From: JBAXQQ01 sp037131695
Lineage (GTDB): Bacteria; Armatimonadota; Hebobacteria; CAIYQO01
Reading direction: 5' to 3'
DNA length: 64,000 nt
Assembly (NCBI GenBank): GCA_964638715.1
Contig: CAZWZF010000004.1
Location: 62,001-126,000, forward strand
Both the position numbers and the translations under genes were made by a program. Positions 53,929 through 61,031 of this stretch are shown piece by piece; position 1 is the stretch's first letter, and each line of letters opens with the position of its first letter. Under the pieces are notes generated by a model. It worked only from the letters and a program-made list of their open reading frames with translations, did no database searches and had not been told where the DNA came from.

Positions 53929-54126
53929 TTACTTAAATAAAATCTGATAAAATATAGTCTTATCTTTACCAGTATCAATGGTAAACTCGCCATCTTTTAC
54001 TTCTATTACTTTATCTGTAACTTTTCCGTCCTGGTCTAATGCATTTACTTTAGCAACAGTTCTATCGGTAATTTTAATTCGTGCATTTACCGGTTCTAAG
54101 ATAATAGGACAACTGTATAACTTGCT
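53929..54126 (-). pseudogene. C-terminal remnant of a lost protein, possibly a glycoside-hydrolase-type end
   Basis: An open frame of 65 codons on the minus strand reads as a clean beta-rich C-terminal domain, with P-I-I-L-E-P-V near its start, T-D-R-T-V-A-K-V-N-A-L-D mid-way and K-T-I-F-Y-Q-I near its end, then TAA and a proper terminator. There is no start codon, and a TAG at 54127-54129 ends the frame upstream, beyond which I see no coding match. The pattern resembles the C-terminal beta-sandwich of secreted polysaccharide-degrading proteins, but this is a resemblance only. It fills most of the spacer between rnd and alaS. Confidence 0.65.
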
Positions 54127-54178
54127 CTATGCTTTATCTGTATTTAAAATTTGAAATATATATGAAATTAATACATCT

Positions 54179-54207
54179 TTATTACAGGTACCTTAATTTG
54201 CTATAAT
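54179..54207 (+). promoter_or_regulatory. promoter of alaS
   Basis: A perfect TATAAT (54202-54207) lies 17 bases after a partial -35, TTATTA (54179-54184). GGAG at 54222 is the only ribosome site seen, about 14 bases before the alaS ATG. Confidence 0.6.
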
Positions 54208-54239
54208 CAACTTACAAAAATGGAGAATATATAATTATT

Positions 54240-56864
54240 ATGATGACAGGCACACAGATCCGAGAATCATTCCTGCGTTTTTTTGCAGAACGTGGTCATA
54301 AAGTAATGCAAAGCAGTTTAATAGTACCAGAAGACCCAACGACGTTATTTACAACCGCTGGCATGCAGCAATTCGTACCATGGTTCCGACGGGAAATTGA
54401 GCCGCCTTATGGCAGTGTGGCAACAGTACAAAAATGTGCAAGAACTGACGATCTTGACCAGGTAGGCAGAACAGCGCGTCATCATACTTTCTTCGAAATG
54501 CTGGGGAACTTCTCATTTGGCGATTATTTCAAAAAAGAAACACTCAAATGGGGATGGGAATTTTCAACATTTTCACCTGAACAAAACGGCCTGGGTCTTG
54601 ATCCTGAAAAAATATGGGTAACCTACTACCAGCCAAAAGAAGGCGAACCATACCAGGAAGATCTTGATGCAAAAGCAATATGGCTGGAAATCGGTGTCCC
54701 GGCAGAACGTATCATTCCTTTAGGAAAAAAAGAAAATTGGTGGGGACCAGTTGGTGACAGCGGTCCTTGCGGACCATGTTCTGAAATGCATTATGACAGA
54801 GGAGAACACCTGAAATGTAGTCCTGAATGTGTTTCTCCTGCATGTGGCTGTGACCGATGGACAGAGTTCTGGAACCACGTTTTTCAGCAATTCAACTATC
54901 AGGATGGAAAATATACTCCCCTGCCCGTTCCGGGAATTGATACCGGTGCTGGTTTAGAGCGAATAGCCAGCCTTGTTCAAGATGTTGAATCTAATTTTGA
55001 TACTGATTTGTTAATGCCTATCATCAAAAAAACAAAAGAACTCGCAGAAATCGATAATGATGCTGAAAATGGTTTGGCATTGAGAGTTATTGCAGACCAT
55101 TTACGCTGTTGTGCATTCATGATTGCCGATGGTGTATTGCCCAGTAATAATAAACGCGGTTATGTAGTTCGTCGAATTATTCGTCGTGCATATCGGTTTG
55201 GCAGAAACATTGGCTTCACTGCTCCATTTTTATATAAATTAGTTCCAGTATTGTCAGAAATGATGGGTTTTCATTACACATCACTGCAAGACAACGCTCA
55301 ATTTATCGCAGATACATTGAGAGCAGAAGAACAGCGATTCGCAGAAACACTTGAACGTGGTGAAGAAATGTTAACAACACTAATCGAACAGGCAAAATCT
55401 GCTGGTGAGTCAGTATTAAAGGGTAGTGATGTATTCACATTATACGATACTTACGGTTTTCCGAAAGAATTAACCATTGAAACAGCATTGGAATCCAATC
55501 TTAAAGTTGATGAAGAAGGATTTGCGAAAGCTTTTGCTTCTGCGCGTGAAATAGCACGTTCCGGGAATAAATTTAATTACGCAGCATCCAGTTCAATCGG
55601 CACCGAAATTCCAGCAACTGAATTCATCGGTTATACTTCTACATCAGTTCATGCGAAATTATTATATTTCAACTTAAACGAAAATGGCCTTTCAGCAACT
55701 CTGGTGCTTGATACATCACCATTTTATGCCACTTCCGGTGGTCAGGAAGCGGATACTGGTGAAATCTCAATCACTGGCGAAAGCTATATGGTTACAGATG
55801 TACAAAAAGATAAATACGGTCATTTCATTCATAATATCGTTTCTGATGACGAGATACCTGTTTACCCGGTGAATACTATCGTTTCTGCCCAAGTGTCATC
55901 TTCGCGAAGGAACGGCATTCGACGCAGTCATACTGCGACCCACCTGTTGCATTGGGCATTGCAAAATATATTGGGTGAACATGCACGGCAGGCTGGTTCT
56001 TTAGTAGATGATGATGTTTTGCGATTTGACTTTAATCATCCACAGGCATTAACAAAATTGGAAATCACCGAAATTGAAGATGCTGTTAATCAGCATATTA
56101 TGCAAAATTCACCAGTGGCAATTAAAGAAATGAATTTAGATGAAGCACGCAAAAATGGATATACAGCTCTATTTGGCGAGAAATATGGTGATTGGGTACG
56201 CACTGTAAACATAGGCGACCATAATACTATTTTCAGCCGTGAATTATGCGGTGGGATACATGCTGACAATACCGGAAATATCGGTCAATTTATCATTACA
56301 GCCGAAACATCAGTTGCTGCAGGTATACGCAGAATAGAGGCAGTCACCGGTGAAAAAGCAAGAGAATATAATCGAAATCAGGCAGAAATCTTAAAAGAAA
56401 TCTGTACAAATTTAAAATCTTCACCGATAGAATTGTCAAAAAGAATTGAACAATTACAGAAAGAACTTCGCGATGCCGGACAGCAGATAGCAGAATTAAA
56501 AGTTAAAGCCGCTGCTGGCGGTGGTACTGCCGGCCCCGATATAATTGAGATTGATGGCGTTAAAGTTATAATAAGCGTTATTGAAGGTGTTGATTCTGCA
56601 ACTCTCGCTACCATAACTGACCAGTATATGGAAAAAATCTTATCTGGAATCGTGGCATTAGCTGGCATATCAAATGATAAGCTATTCTTTGCAGTAAAAG
56701 TGAGCAAAGAACTTACCGGTAAATACAACGCTGGAAATATTGTTCGGGAGATGGCAAAGGCAACTGGCGGTGGCGGTGGCGGTCGTGCAGACTTCGCTCA
56801 GGCCGGTGGTAAAGATATTGGAAAATTAAATGATGCGATAGAAATTGCTAAAAAGATGATCTAA
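54240..56864 (+). CDS. alaS: alanyl-tRNA synthetase
   Basis: Charges tRNA-Ala and edits misacylated Ser/Gly. The 874-residue product has the class II catalytic core (M-T-G-x-x-I-R-E-S-F-L-R-F-F at the start), the editing domain with H564-x3-H568 and C670-x3-H674, and the C-terminal glycine-rich C-Ala domain. The ATG at 54240 is followed by a second ATG at 54243, and family N-termini favour the second. GGAG lies unusually far upstream. The last 18 codons have a diverged copy at 60952. Confidence 0.97.
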   Translation: MMTGTQIRESFLRFFAERGHKVMQSSLIVPEDPTTLFTTAGMQQFVPWFRREIEPPYGSVATVQKCARTDDLDQVGRTARHHTFFEMLGNFSFGDYFKKETLKWGWEFSTFSPEQNGLGLDPEKIWVTYYQPKEGEPYQEDLDAKAIWLEIGVPAERIIPLGKKENWWGPVGDSGPCGPCSEMHYDRGEHLKCSPECVSPACGCDRWTEFWNHVFQQFNYQDGKYTPLPVPGIDTGAGLERIASLVQDVESNFDTDLLMPIIKKTKELAEIDNDAENGLALRVIADHLRCCAFMIADGVLPSNNKRGYVVRRIIRRAYRFGRNIGFTAPFLYKLVPVLSEMMGFHYTSLQDNAQFIADTLRAEEQRFAETLERGEEMLTTLIEQAKSAGESVLKGSDVFTLYDTYGFPKELTIETALESNLKVDEEGFAKAFASAREIARSGNKFNYAASSSIGTEIPATEFIGYTSTSVHAKLLYFNLNENGLSATLVLDTSPFYATSGGQEADTGEISITGESYMVTDVQKDKYGHFIHNIVSDDEIPVYPVNTIVSAQVSSSRRNGIRRSHTATHLLHWALQNILGEHARQAGSLVDDDVLRFDFNHPQALTKLEITEIEDAVNQHIMQNSPVAIKEMNLDEARKNGYTALFGEKYGDWVRTVNIGDHNTIFSRELCGGIHADNTGNIGQFIITAETSVAAGIRRIEAVTGEKAREYNRNQAEILKEICTNLKSSPIELSKRIEQLQKELRDAGQQIAELKVKAAAGGGTAGPDIIEIDGVKVIISVIEGVDSATLATITDQYMEKILSGIVALAGISNDKLFFAVKVSKELTGKYNAGNIVREMAKATGGGGGGRADFAQAGGKDIGKLNDAIEIAKKMI

Positions 56865-56966
56865 AATGTGGTCAGAGTTTCTTACTCAGATTATTTAACT
56901 TTTTTTAATAAATTCAAAATTAATGGAACCTTTTTGTTATTTATTACGACTATAAAGTATTATATA

Positions 56967-56991
56967 CAGGACTTTCAGAGAGAAAGTCCTG
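56967..56991. repeat. hairpin without T run after alaS
   Basis: CAGGACTTTC (56967-56976) and GAAAGTCCTG (56982-56991) form a 10-bp perfect stem with a 5-base loop. It could mark the alaS transcript end. No U tract follows on either strand. Confidence 0.5.
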
Positions 56992-57141
56992 AAATACAAA
57001 GTAACGAAAAAATCACTAAATCCTTGACGTATGATAAATGAAGAAGTATCATTATTTGTATCGTTATGAAAGTTTATTCTTGTAGGGTAGGATTTTATTT
57101 AAACTCGCAAAAGAGGAAATTGATAGTTGAAATGGTGCAAG

Positions 57142-57279
57142 ATGATATACCCAAAATGTGGATTTGCTTTAGATGATTTCACAGTGGATTGTCCTCGTTG
57201 TTTACTAATTGAACAGACAATTAGTAAACAACCATCATTAATAATTAATTCATTCACTCACACCTTCTTTGGAAGATAG
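57142..57279 (+). pseudogene. short zinc-ribbon remnant
   Basis: A frame of 45 codons (from an ATG at 57142, or 50 from a TTG at 57127) encodes Y-P-K-C-G-F-A-L-D-D and C-P-R-C about 14 residues apart, like the start of a double-CxxC zinc ribbon with the first Cys lost. The rest is not conserved-looking. In related genomes such ribbons precede longer proteins, so this may be the 5' stub of one. No ribosome site is seen. The spacer of 565 bases around it holds otherwise only the hairpins listed here. Confidence 0.4.
57198..57231. repeat. perfect 14-bp inverted repeat
   Basis: TTGTTTACTAATTG (57198-57211) and CAATTAGTAAACAA (57218-57231) flank AACAGA. It interrupts the zinc-ribbon-like stub right after its second Cys pair. 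There is no T run. It could be a protein site, a recombination site or an RNA hairpin. Confidence 0.6.
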
Positions 57280-57435
57280 ATGCCAAAAAATATGTGAGAA
57301 GTTTCTCAATACTGGTTATTAACAAAATTAATCACCTTATATTTTAAAAAAATAGTTATAAACAAGAATATAAGTAATTTAACTATTGATTTTTTTGAAT
57401 AAAAGAATTAATTATATCAAAGGAGGTTAATGACG

Positions 57436-58185
57436 ATGTCAATCTATCCACATGATTTTATAAATTTATTCAAACCTAGTGGTAATCGAAATAATTGCTT
57501 CGTGCTTATGCCATTCGCTGAAAGTTTCGAAAAAGTCTATGAGAGTATTCGTAGAACGTGTGAATCTCCAAGTGTTTTATTTTCATGTAATCGGGCAGAT
57601 GATTTTTATGGTGCTGGGCACATTATGGAAGATATCTTATCTGGAATTATGTCTTCTGACTTTATTGTAGCAGACCTTACGGGAAAGAATCCGAATGTCT
57701 TTTATGAATTGGGAATTGTGCATTCTTGTAAAGTCGCTTCAAAGGTCGTGATTATCTCACAATGCCCTGATGATGTTCCATTTGATTTGCGCCATATGAG
57801 ATATATTGAATATAAAAGCGATCCAGCGGGGTTATGCAATCTTAGTTGTGACATTGAACGTGCGTTTCTTTCAGATTTAAAGGATGAATATAGGTTCGTA
57901 GTAGACGATGGAGGATCAATTGATTTTCTTAAACGACTCAGTGGGGAAAATAGAAACTTCTACACATTCACCTTAAGCCGACTTCATATAAGAGATGGTG
58001 CTGCGAAATTTGAAGTTACTGTTCATCGTGAATCTATTGTAGAGGATAATATCACGTTTAGACCGGATCCTCAGTATATTGAAGTAGGTGGATATAGACT
58101 AATCAATCCTACAGATTGGAATATAAGACTTGACAGGACAGAACATTCACAAGCTTTCTTTACTGTGATACGCAACAATACATAA
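57436..58185 (+). CDS. TIR-like / nucleoside-deoxyribosyltransferase-fold protein
   Basis: The 249-residue product has an N-terminal Rossmann-like domain (about 15-135). Its blocks are C-F-V-L-M-P-F-A near 22, C-N-R-A-D-D near 51, M-S-S-D-F-I-V-A-D-L-T-G-K near 73-85 and N-P-N-V-F-Y-E-L-G with candidate catalytic Glu91. P-F-D-L-R near 115 ends the domain. Relatives are predicted to cleave N-glycosidic bonds of nucleotides or NAD and often occur in defence systems. The remaining 110 residues are unrecognised. AAAGGAGGT is a perfect ribosome site 9 bases before the ATG at 57436; an ATG at 57430 is too close. It stands alone in its transcript. Confidence 0.78.
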   Translation: MSIYPHDFINLFKPSGNRNNCFVLMPFAESFEKVYESIRRTCESPSVLFSCNRADDFYGAGHIMEDILSGIMSSDFIVADLTGKNPNVFYELGIVHSCKVASKVVIISQCPDDVPFDLRHMRYIEYKSDPAGLCNLSCDIERAFLSDLKDEYRFVVDDGGSIDFLKRLSGENRNFYTFTLSRLHIRDGAAKFEVTVHRESIVEDNITFRPDPQYIEVGGYRLINPTDWNIRLDRTEHSQAFFTVIRNNT

Positions 58186-58307
58186 CAAGCCACTTCAGTA
58201 TGAAGGAAATGTTGATATGCTCTATTGTCAAAAATTAAGTTTGAGTAAAATATAAGAGTTTTTAGTTACAAGTGAACTCTGATAATAACAATAAGGAGGA
58301 ATATTCA

Positions 58308-60140
58308 ATGAATAAGATAATTTTGGTTACATTAGTATTTATATGGCCACTGAGTTACGTCGTTTGGTCGATTGACGCACCTGCAGGAACTCAAGTCGGT
58401 CTACTAACGATTACGAAAGTAAACCCAAAAGATGGTGCGCAACTATTGATGATTCCTGAAGGAGAATTTTTAATGGGCACCAGTGAAGAAGAACTCACTG
58501 CGTTGTTGAAGGCCCATCCGACATTAAATCGTAATTGGGTTGTTAAAGAACTACCTCAACGAAAAGTAGAACTGGATACTTTCTATATCTATAAGACAGA
58601 AGTAACAGTGGCACAATATCGTAAATTTTGTAACGCAACGAAGCGAGAAATGCCAAATTCACCTGACTGGGGTTGGCAAGAAACACATCCTATTGTGAAC
58701 GTTAAATGGTCTGACGCGAAAGCTTATGCGGACTGGGCTGGTGCAATATTGCCTTCAGAAGCGCAGTGGGAAAAAGCTGCGCGAGGTATTGATGGACAGA
58801 TATATCCATGGGGGAACAATGGAGATACCAGTAAGGCGCAGTGTTCTAAAGAGGAAACTGGTGATGCAAAAAAAACCGTACCGGTTGGTAGTTTTCCAGC
58901 AGGTGCCAGTCCGTATGGCGTAATGGATATGGCAGGTAATGTCTGGGAGTGGTGTTCAGATATATTTGATAAAGATTATTATAAAACTGCACCAGTAAAT
59001 AATCCAACTGGACCAATAATTGGAACAACACGTGTATTGCGGGGCGGTTCGTGGGATAGTAATATATCCTACTACGACAGTACCCGCTGCGCAGTCCGCT
59101 ACAACAGTAATCCAAATACCTATGGCAACAACATCGGATTCCGTTGTGCTTTTTCGACAGCAGATACTTTGGTTGATAACTATATACAATCTCAGTCTAA
59201 AAGTGATACCCCATCTGTAATTAATAGTTCTACTCCTATACAAAATAAACCAGATAACCCACTTATTAAAAGTACAGAGAATTTGATTGGTGAAGTGGTA
59301 TCAGGTCTATTTAATGGTCTAAATCGAACAGATGATAAAAAAACAATACCAACTCATCTTCCCACTACAGTTAAAATTAAAATTAAAATTAATCCTAAAG
59401 ATGGAGAGGAGATGATATTAATTCCTGCTGGAGAGTTTTTGATGGGTACAAGCGAGGAACAACTCGCGAAAATGTTAAAAACTTTTCCTCAAGAAAAACG
59501 TGAAGACTTTACACATGAATTACCCCAGCATAAAGTTGAACTGAGTTCTTATTATATTTACAAGACTGAGGTAACAGTTGCTCAATATCGAAAATTTTGC
59601 GAAGCAACAAAACGAGCAATGCCAGAGGAACCTTTTTGGAAGTGGCAAGACAACCACCCTATTGTTAATGTTAATTGGTATGATGCGAAAATATATGCAG
59701 ACTGGGCGGGAGTATCACTACCAACCGAAGCACAGTGGGAAAAAGCTGCGCGAGGAACTGATGGACGAATTTACCCATGGGGAAATGTATGGGATGATAG
59801 AAATGTGCAATGTTCAAAAAATGTATATCAAGATGCAGAGGGGACAGCACCTGTGGGGAGTTTTCCGTCAGGTGCTAGCCCATATGGTGTAATGGATATG
59901 GCTGGGAATGTTTGGGAGTGGTGCTCAGATAGATATGATGAAAATTATTATAATATATCACCGGTGAAGAATCCAACTGGTTCAGATAGTAGCCCATATC
60001 GTGTAGAACGAGGTGGTGGGTGGGATACTGATACTTCTATCAGTTATTGTGCTAGCGTCATGCATCGTGGTAATGATAGGCCTGCTAATTACGATACTCG
60101 TAATCGCAATGGTTTTCGTTGTGTGTCTAACACACCATGA
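58308..60140 (+). CDS. exported protein with two FGE-sulfatase (SUMF1-type) domains
   Basis: The 610-residue product has a signal peptide (about 1-23) and two homologous FGE/C-type-lectin-fold domains (about 45-285 and 365-608) joined by a Ser/Asn-rich linker. Each has the G-E-F-L-M-G-T-S start, E-V-T-V-A-Q-Y-R-K-F-C, A-Q-W-E-K-A-A-R-G, G-N-V-W-E-W-C-S-D and an R-G-G-S/G-W...G-F-R-C end. True FGE has a paired active-site Cys after R-G-G-S; here the first copy has none in that segment and the second has one, so catalysis is unlikely and a binding role is more probable. AGGAGG is 8 bases before the ATG at 58308. Confidence 0.85.
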   Translation: MNKIILVTLVFIWPLSYVVWSIDAPAGTQVGLLTITKVNPKDGAQLLMIPEGEFLMGTSEEELTALLKAHPTLNRNWVVKELPQRKVELDTFYIYKTEVTVAQYRKFCNATKREMPNSPDWGWQETHPIVNVKWSDAKAYADWAGAILPSEAQWEKAARGIDGQIYPWGNNGDTSKAQCSKEETGDAKKTVPVGSFPAGASPYGVMDMAGNVWEWCSDIFDKDYYKTAPVNNPTGPIIGTTRVLRGGSWDSNISYYDSTRCAVRYNSNPNTYGNNIGFRCAFSTADTLVDNYIQSQSKSDTPSVINSSTPIQNKPDNPLIKSTENLIGEVVSGLFNGLNRTDDKKTIPTHLPTTVKIKIKINPKDGEEMILIPAGEFLMGTSEEQLAKMLKTFPQEKREDFTHELPQHKVELSSYYIYKTEVTVAQYRKFCEATKRAMPEEPFWKWQDNHPIVNVNWYDAKIYADWAGVSLPTEAQWEKAARGTDGRIYPWGNVWDDRNVQCSKNVYQDAEGTAPVGSFPSGASPYGVMDMAGNVWEWCSDRYDENYYNISPVKNPTGSDSSPYRVERGGGWDTDTSISYCASVMHRGNDRPANYDTRNRNGFRCVSNTP

Positions 60141-60237
60141 AAATAATTTACATTTATTCTTTAATACTTTTTCTCTTTACAAATTCTTGAAGTTTCACAT
60201 TGACGAAGATGTTATTTAATTTATAAAAAGGTGATAT

Positions 60238-60726
60238 ATGAAAATTAATTCTGAAATTTGGAAGGCTGACTTGTTTACTGCTGTTAATAGCATATTAAAG
60301 TTGGCAACATTTAAGTGTTACAATAAAAGGCAAACTGATAAGTTCGAAAAAGAAATAATACTTGCTGTATTTTGTGTTCGTATACTAATTGAGCGTAAAA
60401 AGTTAAGTAAAAGAATATTAGATAAAGAAATTGATGTGATAAAACATCCTAAAAAATCACTCGATTCTGTCACATGGCTGAATTCTAATGAAATTTCTGA
60501 ATTGTACGACCTTGATAAATCTGAACCAACAAAATTTAAAACCGAATATTTATGCAATCAAATTATTCATAGTTACATTCTCATTCCTGTACCAGAAAAA
60601 AATCAATTTACACATATTCTTGTTTGTTCAGATCGTAGGCAAGCAACAAACCTTTACAGAATTTCTGTAGAAAATATAATTTCTTTACTTAATGAAGTTA
60701 TTTCTGACAATTTAATAGATGTTTAG
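60238..60726 (+). CDS. protein of unknown function in the alaS-adjacent island
   Basis: The 162-residue product has AAGG with 7 bases before the ATG. No signal peptide or membrane segment is seen. Helical, Lys-rich N-terminal half (about 1-70) with F-E-K-E-I-I-L-A-V-F-C-V-R; C-terminal half (about 110-160) with Q-I-I-H-S-Y-I-L-I-P and F-T-H-I-L-V-C-S-D-R-R-Q. I cannot assign a family. It follows the FGE-like gene by 97 bases. The 225 bases after it (60727-60951) are AT-rich and hold no gene or hairpin that I can support. Confidence 0.6.
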   Translation: MKINSEIWKADLFTAVNSILKLATFKCYNKRQTDKFEKEIILAVFCVRILIERKKLSKRILDKEIDVIKHPKKSLDSVTWLNSNEISELYDLDKSEPTKFKTEYLCNQIIHSYILIPVPEKNQFTHILVCSDRRQATNLYRISVENIISLLNEVISDNLIDV

Positions 60727-60951
60727 ATTATATTAAATTATAAAATTGAATTTCCAGGTTTAATAGAGGACGGCAAAACACACATTCATCGAGGATGACA
60801 TTGATGAAACTTCTATCGTATTTGATTTGATATAAATGTGAATAATCAACTTATAGACTATTCAACTGCCATACCGATTTTTTAAGTTTTGCATTTTATT
60901 GCCTCTAATACAAACGAAAAATAAAGATTTTAAAAAATATTGCAGAACTCA

Positions 60952-61030
60952 AAAGATATCAGCAAATTAAACATCACCATTAAAATCGTTAAAAAGATGA
61001 TATAAAACGGCGTTTGAGTCTGCAGATTAT
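60952..61030 (+). repeat. diverged duplicate of the 3' end of alaS
   Basis: The 54 bases 60952-61005 align without gaps to alaS 56811-56864 with 40 identities by my count. They keep the reading frame K-D-I-x-K-L-N-x-x-I-x-I-x-K-K-M-I-stop (18 codons including the stop). Downstream, CAGATTAT and flanking bases also match the sequence just after alaS. This makes an imperfect direct repeat enclosing about 4.1 kb. Confidence 0.65.
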
Positions 61031-61031
61031 C

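Noticed and set aside
58308..60140. Formylglycine-generating enzyme that matures the sulfatase at 50623
   Set aside because: Neither domain has the two active-site Cys after R-G-G-S, and the protein has a signal peptide while the sulfatase does not.
60761..60835. Short acidic frame ending in F-D-L-I-stop after the island gene
   Set aside because: Only about 17 codons, no start or ribosome site. It may be a remnant but cannot be supported.
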